From Haloarculaceae archaeon H-GB1-1 (lineage in GTDB: Archaea > Halobacteriota > Halobacteria > Halobacteriales > Haloarculaceae): DNA of 64,000 bases. Shown in pieces: positions 58,171-64,000 of the stretch. A program made the translations under genes and the position numbers. The DNA lies in assembly GCA_029688825.1 (NCBI GenBank), contig JARUKX010000016.1, positions 1 through 64,000 of the forward strand, in the 5' to 3' direction. Below the pieces are notes generated by a model. It was not told the origin of the DNA, did no database searches, and saw only the letters and a list, made by a program, of their open reading frames with translations. How positions within the stretch are numbered: the first letter of the stretch is position 1; every line of letters starts with the position of its first letter.

Positions 58171-59939
58171 CGAGCAACGACCAACTCGCGGACCTGCTGG
58201 AGGAGTTCGCGGACCTGCTCGACGCGACGGGCGTCGAGTACAAGCCGCGCGCGTACCGCCGTGCCGCGGAGAACGTCCGAGCCTACCCCGAATCGGTCGC
58301 GGACCTCGCGGCGCGGGACGACGAGGACGCGCTCGACGACATCGAGGGCGTCGGAGAAGCCATCGCCAGCAAGCTCATCGAGTACGTCGAGACCGGCGAG
58401 ATCGCCGAGCTGGACGAACTCCGGGCGGAGCTACCCGTGGACATGGCGGGCCTGACGAGCGTCGAGGGCGTCGGCCCCAAGACGGTCGGCAAGCTCTACG
58501 AGGCGCTGGGTATCACGACCCTCGACGAACTCGAAGCCGCTGCGGAGGCGGGGGAGATTCAGGAGGTCAAGGGGTTCGGGGCGAAGACCGAGCAGAACAT
58601 CCTCGACAACGTCGATTTCGCGCGGCAGGCGGGCGAGCGAGAACTCCTCGGTGACGCCTACCCACAGGGCCAGCGCGTGCGAGAGTACCTGCAGTCCGTG
58701 GACGGCGTCGTCGAGTGCGAACTCGCGGGGTCGCTGCGCCGGTGGCGCGCGACCATCGGCGACGTGGACGTGCTGGTGGCGAGCGACGCGCCCGAGGACG
58801 TCGTGGACGCGTTCACCAACTGGGACGACGCCGACGTCCACATCGAGGCTGGAACGAGCAAGGCCAGCGTTCGCTCGGACGGCGTGCGCGTGGACCTCCG
58901 CGTCGTCGTGCCCGAGGAGTTCGGCAGCGCCCTCCAGTACTTCACCGGGAGCAAGGACCACAACGTCGCGCTCCGCAACCGCGCGCTCGACCGCGACCTG
59001 AAGATGAACGAGTACGGCGTGTTCGACGTGAGCAGCGAGGCGGAGCCCGCCTCGGGGAGGCCGACCGAGTCCGGCAGCGGCGACGACCAGCGAGCGGGCG
59101 AACGGATCGCCGGCGACACCGAGGAGAGCATGTACGACGCGCTCGACCTCCCGTGGATTCCGCCCGAGCTACGGGAAGACCGTGGCGAGATCGAAGCCGC
59201 CGAGAACGGCGACCTCCCGGATCTGCTGGGCCTCGCCGACGTCCGGGGAGATCTCCATACCCACACGGTCTGGTCAGACGGCAACGACTCCGTGGCGGAC
59301 ATGGTAGCCGGCGCGGCGGCGTTCGGTCACGAGTACGTCGCGATCACCGACCACGCGACCGGTCCCGGCATGGTCGGTGGCGTCGGCGTCAGCGACGACG
59401 AACTGCTCGACCAGCTCGAGGAGGTCAGAGACGTGGCTGCCGAGGTGGAGATAGAGGTGTTCACCGGCGTCGAGGCGAACGTCGACGCCGAGGGCGGCAT
59501 CTCCGTGCGCGACGAGGTGCTGGAGGAACTGGACCTCGTCGTGGCGTCCCCACACGTCGCGCTCGACGGCGACGGGACCGAGCGACTCGTGACGGCGGCG
59601 AAACACCCCGAGGTGAACGTCATCGGCCACCCGACAGGCCGCTATCTCAACAGGCGGCCGGGACTCGACGTCGACGTGGAGCGACTCGCGTCCGTCGCCG
59701 CCGACCACGGGACGGCACTGGAGGTGAACGCGAACCCCGCGCGACTCGACCTCGGCGACGAGGCCATCCGGGCCGCCATCGACGCCGGTGCGACCATCGC
59801 CATCGACACCGACGCCCACCGGCCGGCGAACTTCGAGCTACTCCGCTATGGCGTCCACACGGCACGCCGGGGCTGGGCGGAACCGTCGGACGTCCTCAAC
59901 ACCTGGTCGACTGCGGACGTACGGGGGTTCATCTCGTGA
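58167..59939 (+). CDS. polX: DNA polymerase/3'-5' exonuclease PolX
   Basis: 590 residues from ATG 58167 (ATGA overlap). Domain order: N-terminal 8-kDa helix-hairpin-helix region (~1-85), second HhH (SVEGVGPKTVGKLYEALG), polymerase palm with ELAGSLRRWRATIGDVDVLVA carrying the catalytic Asp pair, then a C-terminal PHP domain (LADVRGDLHTHTVWSDGNDS, ITDHAT, TGVEAN, GHPTGRYL, DTDAHRP). Metal ligands of the PHP nuclease are intact. It fills short gaps in base-excision repair. Overlaps the Mut7-C gene by GTGA. Confidence 0.93.
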   Translation: MTSNDQLADLLEEFADLLDATGVEYKPRAYRRAAENVRAYPESVADLAARDDEDALDDIEGVGEAIASKLIEYVETGEIAELDELRAELPVDMAGLTSVEGVGPKTVGKLYEALGITTLDELEAAAEAGEIQEVKGFGAKTEQNILDNVDFARQAGERELLGDAYPQGQRVREYLQSVDGVVECELAGSLRRWRATIGDVDVLVASDAPEDVVDAFTNWDDADVHIEAGTSKASVRSDGVRVDLRVVVPEEFGSALQYFTGSKDHNVALRNRALDRDLKMNEYGVFDVSSEAEPASGRPTESGSGDDQRAGERIAGDTEESMYDALDLPWIPPELREDRGEIEAAENGDLPDLLGLADVRGDLHTHTVWSDGNDSVADMVAGAAAFGHEYVAITDHATGPGMVGGVGVSDDELLDQLEEVRDVAAEVEIEVFTGVEANVDAEGGISVRDEVLEELDLVVASPHVALDGDGTERLVTAAKHPEVNVIGHPTGRYLNRRPGLDVDVERLASVAADHGTALEVNANPARLDLGDEAIRAAIDAGATIAIDTDAHRPANFELLRYGVHTARRGWAEPSDVLNTWSTADVRGFIS

Positions 59940-60433
59940 CGGGGGCGAACGTGGACGGAAGCGCCAGCGGTGTCGAGGCCGAACCGACCGAGGGGCTGCT
60001 GCTCGACGTGATGCTCGGGAAGCTCAGCACCTACCTCCGGATGTGCGGCTACGACGCCACGTACGCGCTCGACAGGGGCGTCGAGGGCGACGACGACCTG
60101 CTGGCACTCGCCGTGACCGAGGGGCGGACGCTAGTGACGCGAGACGAATCACTGGCTGCACGCGCGGCGGCCGGCCTCCGCATCGAATCGACGGACGTCC
60201 ACGAGCAACTGCGGGAGCTTCGTGCGGCGGGCTACGACCTCTCGCTTTCCGACCGCCCCCGCTACTGCGGCGCGTGCAACGCACCGCTCGAACGCGTGTC
60301 CTGGGCCGAATCGACGCCCGAGTACGCACCGGATCCGGGTGCGGAACGCGTCTGGCGGTGTCGCGACTGCGGACAACACTTCTGGCGGGGGAGCCACTGG
60401 AGGGACGTCGCCGAGACGCTCGAAACCCTCTGA
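59936..60433 (+). CDS. Mut7-C RNase domain protein
   Basis: 165 residues from GTG 59936. The Mut7-C core LLLDVMLGKLSTYLRMCGYDATYA (PIN-like, first Asp), GRTLVTRDESLAARA, and a C-terminal zinc ribbon with CGACNAPL and CRDCGQHFWRGSHW. It is predicted as a ribonuclease. The Ala/Glu-rich N-terminus of about 20 residues is not conserved and the true start could be slightly later. Third gene in the DUF5788-polX block. Confidence 0.85.
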   Translation: MTGANVDGSASGVEAEPTEGLLLDVMLGKLSTYLRMCGYDATYALDRGVEGDDDLLALAVTEGRTLVTRDESLAARAAAGLRIESTDVHEQLRELRAAGYDLSLSDRPRYCGACNAPLERVSWAESTPEYAPDPGAERVWRCRDCGQHFWRGSHWRDVAETLETL

Positions 60434-60472
60434 ACGGCACTATTTTGAGGTCGGACACCGTCGACTAAGGTG

Positions 60473-60964
60473 ATGGACGAGAACCAGGCTCTGGAAGACG
60501 ACGCGGTCGCCTGGAAGTATCCGCCGCTGGGCGAACTCGAGAGCGGAACGTCTGCGGCCGAACTCGACCCCGAACCCCAGGAAACGGAGACGGCAGAGGC
60601 CACACCGAAGCTTCCCGATGCCCTGTTCGCACGAGCCGACGAGGACGCCACCACGGTCTACTGGTACGTCGACGAAGACCTCGACGTAGTCGTCATGGCC
60701 AGCGGGGTCCTCGACGACGAGCAGTACCGTGAGATCGCACAGACGCCGGTCGAGAGGGACGACGACGAATACGTCTGGGAGGTTCCTACAGCCCTCGTCA
60801 CCGGCCGAGCGACAGAGCGCGGCCGGACGCACGTGCCCGACGATGCGCGATTCGAGTCCGGCGCGCCGATCCACTTTCGGGCGTCGAAGGAGATGCTCGA
60901 CAGCGAGGTCAGGACCTGCTACGCACTGACGGCGAACAGGCTGGCCGCGCTCTCCGCCGACTGA
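60473..60964 (+). CDS. Uncharacterised acidic haloarchaeal protein
   Basis: 163 residues from ATG 60473 (GTG 60470 is in frame). An acidic, Pro/Glu-rich N-terminus to about residue 45, followed by a probable alpha/beta domain (LPDALFARADEDATTVYWYVDEDLDVVVMASGVLDDEQYREI) and a C-terminal helix with ASKEMLDSEVRTCYAL. No family recognised. 39 bp after the Mut7-C gene; an operon link with it is possible. Confidence 0.65.
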   Translation: MDENQALEDDAVAWKYPPLGELESGTSAAELDPEPQETETAEATPKLPDALFARADEDATTVYWYVDEDLDVVVMASGVLDDEQYREIAQTPVERDDDEYVWEVPTALVTGRATERGRTHVPDDARFESGAPIHFRASKEMLDSEVRTCYALTANRLAALSAD

Positions 60965-61016
60965 ACCGACCGAAGTCCAGAAGGGGCAAGTACCTCCCTG
61001 GGCGTAGCGGCGTACG

Positions 61017-61502
61017 ATGACCCTCTCGAAGGAGGCGCGGGACCGCCTGGCCGACGTCGTCGAACTGCAGCCGACCAAGAACGCGGAGCTGCAGGAGCGC
61101 TGGGAGATGGAGAACGGCAGCGAGGTCCACGGCTATCTCGAATCGGAGCTCAAAGACTACTACTACCGAAACGAGAACAGCCTCATCTGCGCGACGCCCG
61201 AAGCTGCCGAACTGTTCGGGCTGGAACCGGCCAACTCCGACGGCGAGGGCGGCCAGATCGTACAGGCGACGGCGTTGCAGTCGGCCATCATCGACGTCAT
61301 CGCCGGTCCCGACGAGGTGCCCCAGAGCGTCGTCTCCGTGCTGCACGCGGTTCGCGACGCCGGACTGGACCCCGAGGTCGACGACGTCCGCTCGGCGCTC
61401 CGCCGGCTCTCCGACAAGGGCGTCGTCGAACGCATCAAGAAGACGGTCCCGACGTTCAGGCTCGCCGTCGAGCGCGACGCGCTGACCATCGAGGAGATCT
61501 GA
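61017..61502 (+). CDS. DUF5797-family winged-helix protein
   Basis: 161 residues. LSKEARDRLADVVELQPTKNAELQERWEMENGSEVHGYLESELKDYYYRNENSLICATPEAAELF is a first helix-turn-helix; QSAIIDVIAGPDEVPQSVVSVLHAVRDAGLDPEVDDVRSALRRLSDKGVVERIKKTVPTFRL is a second winged helix ending in a wing. The DUF5797 name is recalled from haloarchaeal annotation. A DNA-binding regulator is the likely role, targets unknown. 52 bp after the preceding gene. Confidence 0.78.
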   Translation: MTLSKEARDRLADVVELQPTKNAELQERWEMENGSEVHGYLESELKDYYYRNENSLICATPEAAELFGLEPANSDGEGGQIVQATALQSAIIDVIAGPDEVPQSVVSVLHAVRDAGLDPEVDDVRSALRRLSDKGVVERIKKTVPTFRLAVERDALTIEEI

Positions 61503-61618
61503 TCGCGCTGCCGATTCGGTCCACCGCCACCTTTTCTCGCTGCTCGAAGTCGTCGCTGAGCGCCGTCTCAAACATGTAGAATAGCAATTACGACGTGTCC
61601 GACGTCATCTTTCATAAC

Positions 61619-61630
61619 CTCATTAATGAG
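61619..61630. promoter_or_regulatory. Palindrome in the AT-rich region before the small ORF
   Basis: CTCATTAATGAG, a perfect 12-bp palindrome in an AT-rich 200-bp stretch. A second AT-rich box TTTAATA (about 61690-61697) is the nearest promoter candidate for the small ORF at 61737. TCTAGATTTCTAGA (about 61671-61684) repeats TCTAGA. Confidence 0.35.
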
Positions 61631-61736
61631 TGTTCATTCAACCACTCACACCACCCACGTGCGTTTATTTTCTAGATTTCTAGAATACATTTAATACCTA
61701 ACCCTCCAGATGATGTCATGTAGGAGGTGAGAAAGA

Positions 61737-61829
61737 ATGTGGTCAGATATTGCACACGACGTCATCAACTTCGTCGAGAAGACCGACCTCGCGCATCACG
61801 CGGTCGATGCCATCGATTACTTCGTCTAA
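61737..61829 (+). CDS. Possible 30-residue micro-protein with strong Shine-Dalgarno site
   Basis: Reads MWSDIAHDVINFVEKTDLAH...DYFV and stops at TAA. GGAGGTGA at 61723-61730 lies 6 bp upstream, close to a perfect complement of archaeal 16S rRNA 3' end. Strong SD sites are uncommon in this window, where most genes look leaderless. The peptide is amphipathic and the preceding 170 bp are AT-rich with promoter-like elements. A minus-strand frame (61743-61931) also exists and cannot be excluded. No homologue is known to me. Confidence 0.45.
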   Translation: MWSDIAHDVINFVEKTDLAHHAVDAIDYFV

Positions 61830-62046
61830 TGGAGTATCGCGGTCGACGGACGAACAGACGCCCAAGACGGCATCCCGAGTCGCGTGAGTCGCTCCACCGA
61901 TCGACCGAGCCACTACGCTCCGGTCGATCACCGTCGGGATGCTGGCGGTGAGTCAACACCACTACCCTCGACTGACTGGCACAGTTCTCCACTGGTCGGT
62001 CGGTCGTCCGCCGTCCACCCTTTGGACGGTCGGATGCGACCCCAGT
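61830..62046. other. Gene-free stretch between small ORF and DUF5787 gene
   Basis: 217 bp with no plus-strand gene. Only a minus-strand 62-codon frame starting at GTG overlaps its left part. The region may hold the end of the small transcript. No repeat or RNA element recognised. Confidence 0.35.
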
Positions 62047-63093
62047 TCACTCCAGTCCGGGACGAACCCGACGACGCCGACGGTCCAGCAATCGCTGGAT
62101 TGCCTTTCCCGGACCGCCCTCGATCGGCCAGCCGCGCGTCCGCCAGACCGGCGGTTCCGGCTCGAAGTCGCCGCATCTTCCCGAGCACTCCGAGGCGGTC
62201 TGGGCACACTCCTTTGCGTCACACCACGGGAGCACGCCGGTTCGTTCCGGTTGGAGCCGGAAGTGCCGGCAATCGGGGCGCATCGAGTCGACGTACGACC
62301 GCCACCCGCGACCGTATGCTCGCTCCGCGATCTCCAGGCGCTTGCGGTCGAGCCAGTCCACGTCCACGTACTCGAACCGCGCGGCGGAGTGGTCGGCGGG
62401 GCCGCCGTCCGGACGCTCCAGAATCCGCGTGCCCGGTTCGTCGACGGCGAGCGAGCGGGGCAGCCACGCGACGTCTGCACCGGCTCCATCTGGCGAGACC
62501 GTCAGGATGCCCGCTTCGATCGGGACGTCTTCGAGGAGGGCAGGCTCGACCGTCGACCCGGTCTGGCGCGTGGCCACCCACACCTCGTCCGCCAGCGCGA
62601 GCGCGACGTCTCGTTCGAGCTGCGGTGCGAGGCTCCGGGCGGCGCTCGCGTCGAGGTCCGGCTTGTTCTCGATGGCGACGATGCGCTCGACCCAGTCCGG
62701 ATACGCCCACTTGCGTCGGAGTTCGATGCGGTTGCCCCGCCGTCGCGTCTCGACCAGGTCCCGGCCCGCGGCCTGGTGAACGGCCTCGCGGACGTATCGC
62801 CAGGGATAGCCCGGATAGGGAAGCGCGTCCCGGTACCACGCCCACTCGGCGGGCGCATTCCGGACGACGTGCAGGAGGTCGGAATCCAGCTCTCGCTGCC
62901 CGAAGTTGGCCCGGCGTTCCAGCCCCTCGGGGTCGCACTCGACGACGACCGTATCCCAGCGTCGATACTGGGTGCCGAGCTGGCGGGCGACGACCACCGG
63001 GCACTCGCGCGTCTCGTTCGGCGGCCACGCGCGCTCGGCCCACTGGCAGACGCGTAGCTCGAAGACGAACTCCCGTGGGGCGCGCTCGTTCAC
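62047..63093 (-). CDS. DUF5787-family protein with nuclease-like N-half and Cys cluster
   Basis: 348 residues. VVECDPEG near 55 and IVAIENKPDLDASAARSLAPQLERDVALALADEVWVA near 140-180 resemble the E-x-K and flanking helix of PD-(D/E)XK nucleases. The last third contains CRHFRLQPERTGVLPWCDAKECAQTASECSGRCGDF, six Cys that could bind an iron-sulfur cluster or zinc, as in Cas4/AddB-type nucleases. The family name is recalled; nuclease activity is my inference. It is monocistronic with NUDIX upstream on the same strand (40 bp). Confidence 0.75.
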   Translation of the reverse strand: MNERAPREFVFELRVCQWAERAWPPNETRECPVVVARQLGTQYRRWDTVVVECDPEGLERRANFGQRELDSDLLHVVRNAPAEWAWYRDALPYPGYPWRYVREAVHQAAGRDLVETRRRGNRIELRRKWAYPDWVERIVAIENKPDLDASAARSLAPQLERDVALALADEVWVATRQTGSTVEPALLEDVPIEAGILTVSPDGAGADVAWLPRSLAVDEPGTRILERPDGGPADHSAARFEYVDVDWLDRKRLEIAERAYGRGWRSYVDSMRPDCRHFRLQPERTGVLPWCDAKECAQTASECSGRCGDFEPEPPVWRTRGWPIEGGPGKAIQRLLDRRRRRVRPGLE

Positions 63094-63133
63094 GGCCGCT
63101 GAGAGGGTGGGCTGGGTCTAAAGCCCATCGCCG

Positions 63134-63559
63134 TCACTCCTCGTTCTCTTCGTCGAGGAAGTCGTGGGCCTTCTCCAGTATCTCGCGTGGCCCGTCCTGT
63201 GTGACCGTGTTGACCGCTTGCTCGTAGTCGCGCCACTGCAGGTCGCGGTGTTCGTTCGACAGTTCTGCGCTCGCCTCGAACGACTTCGCGATGAACAGAT
63301 GCACCGTCTTGTGGATGGTGTTTCCGTTCGCTTCGAACACGTAGTCGTAATCTTCGCGGAAGCCATCAATGAGCCGGAAATCTGCGATTCCCGCCTCCTC
63401 TTGCACCTCGCGTATGGCGGTCTGTTGTAGCTCCTCCTCGCCCTCGACGCCGCCTTTGGGGAATTCCCAGTCCCCGGGACGGCTCTTAAGCAGCAGGTAC
63501 TGCCGCCGGCCACGGGTGTCGCGAAAGAGGATGGCTCCCGCGCTCGTGGCCTGTATCAT
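63134..63559 (-). CDS. NUDIX hydrolase (Ap4A-hydrolase-like)
   Basis: 141 residues from ATG 63559; a frame of seven extra codons upstream is rejected because GCTTAAAG at 63582-63589 is a TATA-like box 26 bp before this ATG. The Nudix box GGVEGEEELQQTAIREVQEEAGI (G-x5-E-x7-REUxEE-x-GU) is complete, with EFPKGG before it, characteristic of Ap4A or (di)nucleoside-polyphosphate hydrolases. It removes toxic or signalling nucleotides. Substrate is a family guess. Confidence 0.88.
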   Translation of the reverse strand: MIQATSAGAILFRDTRGRRQYLLLKSRPGDWEFPKGGVEGEEELQQTAIREVQEEAGIADFRLIDGFREDYDYVFEANGNTIHKTVHLFIAKSFEASAELSNEHRDLQWRDYEQAVNTVTQDGPREILEKAHDFLDEENEE

Positions 63560-63581
63560 TGACAGACAGTATTCGACCACC

Positions 63582-63589
63582 GCTTAAAG
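63582..63589 (-). promoter_or_regulatory. TATA-like element deciding the NUDIX start
   Basis: CTTTAAGC on the minus strand, about 26 bp before ATG 63559, showing a leaderless start. Confidence 0.45.
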
Positions 63590-63682
63590 GAATATCGGAC
63601 GAGCGAGGGGTTCCGACACTGCCGCGCAATCGCCAAAGGGTGGGTTTTTCATCGTCGGTGTCCGAGCAGCGACTAACCGATC

Positions 63683-63994
63683 ATGCCGTTCGTTACGAAA
63701 CTCACACTCCAGAGCGGTGACCGTCACACGCTCGACGACGTCGTCGACGACATCAAGACCCGCGCCGAGCGGAAGGGCGCGGAGATGAAAGGCCCTCATC
63801 CACAGCCACCCGCGGACCATCAGGTACCGCAGATGAAACACCTCGACGCGGACGGCCCGCGATTCGATCCGTGGAACTACACCGTCTACACCCGGACCAT
63901 CGAGGTCGTCGGGCACGACGAGTTCGCCCGCTCCATCGCCGGGCGGTCGTTCCCGCAGGGCGTCCACGTTTCCGCCGAGATCGAACAGCGCTGA
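63683..63994 (+). CDS. uS10-like ribosomal-type protein
   Basis: 103 residues: MPFVTKLTLQSGDRHTLDDVVDDIKTRAERKGAEMKGPHPQPP, MKHLDADGPRFDPWNYTVYTRTIEVVGHDEFARSIAGRSFPQGVHVSAEIEQ. The pattern of the uS10/mL48 fold is visible (strand-helix-strand with the Pro-rich loop and TIEVVG). It is a paralogue beside the normal S10 and not itself part of the str operon, so the role may be in a specialised ribosome or another RNA complex. It is last in the window and ends 6 bp before the edge. Confidence 0.78.
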   Translation: MPFVTKLTLQSGDRHTLDDVVDDIKTRAERKGAEMKGPHPQPPADHQVPQMKHLDADGPRFDPWNYTVYTRTIEVVGHDEFARSIAGRSFPQGVHVSAEIEQR

Positions 63995-64000
63995 GACGAA

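Noticed and set aside
61743-61931. 62-codon minus-strand frame starting with GTG
   Set aside because: It has no visible promoter or Shine-Dalgarno site, and the opposite strand has a strong SD ORF; not ruled out but not annotated.

Overview
The window is chromosomal DNA of an extreme halophilic archaeon (class Halobacteria; a Haloarcula-like relative is plausible but not proven). DNA is GC-rich and the predicted proteins are acidic. Many starts are ATGs about 25-28 bp below a TATA-like element, as expected for leaderless haloarchaeal transcripts. Signature content includes ftsZ1-secE-spt5, archaeal D-aminoacyl-tRNA deacylase, archaeal FAD synthase RibL, an uS10-like protein and several haloarchaea-only families. 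The first gene is cut by the left edge.

Layout. 1-4.3 kb: two related secreted proteins around a membrane-anchored winged-helix protein, a UbiA-family prenyltransferase and an aminotransferase. 4.5-7.1 kb: an SsuA/TauA/NMT1-type ABC importer (lipoprotein, permease, ATPase; overlapping genes). 7.1-15.8 kb: housekeeping genes, including a thiolase whose two catalytic Cys are both Ser, a sugar nucleotidyltransferase, a Rieske protein, a PabC-type class IV aminotransferase, shikimate dehydrogenase, a Na/Ca-type exchanger and DtdA. 15.9-17.8 kb: ftsZ1, secE, spt5. 18-21.8 kb: small metabolic and regulatory genes. 21.9-28.6 kb: the complete acetate-assimilation core of the methylaspartate cycle, with glutamate mutase, methylaspartate ammonia-lyase, mesaconyl-CoA hydratase and beta-methylmalyl-CoA lyase on the minus strand and a mesaconate CoA-transferase divergent from them. 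30-37.2 kb: a nine-gene Mrp-type cation/proton antiporter operon in which every gene junction overlaps. 38.4-44.8 kb: a DMSO-reductase-type respiratory operon with a HTH-10 regulator, [4Fe-4S] subunit, NrfD-type membrane anchor and TorD chaperone; its catalytic gene carries an in-frame TAG. 45.1 kb: tRNA-Glu(CUC). 45.4-64 kb: housekeeping genes (RibL, JAMM protease, UbiB kinase, XPD-like helicase, ArsA/Get3 ATPase, glycerate 2-kinase, endonuclease V, rhomboid, PolX, Mut7-C, NUDIX, uS10-like).

How the parts work together: the methylaspartate block converts glutamate through mesaconate to glyoxylate and propionyl-CoA, the route some haloarchaea use instead of the glyoxylate shunt. The Mrp operon exports Na+ against H+. 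The Dms-type operon would give anaerobic respiration if its broken catalytic gene is functional.

Most unusual signals: (i) three intergenic loci (12.89-13.08, 17.81-18.01, 44.86-45.22 kb) built on one plan, short conserved cores alternating with perfect hairpins whose sequence changes but whose pairing is kept; at 44.9 kb the core is the 3' end of the adjacent tRNA-Glu; (ii) two otherwise intact genes interrupted by a single in-frame stop; (iii) a thiolase lacking both cysteines; (iv) a third antiporter-like Mrp subunit lacking the key lysine; (v) a 30-codon ORF with a near-perfect Shine-Dalgarno sequence at 61.7 kb.
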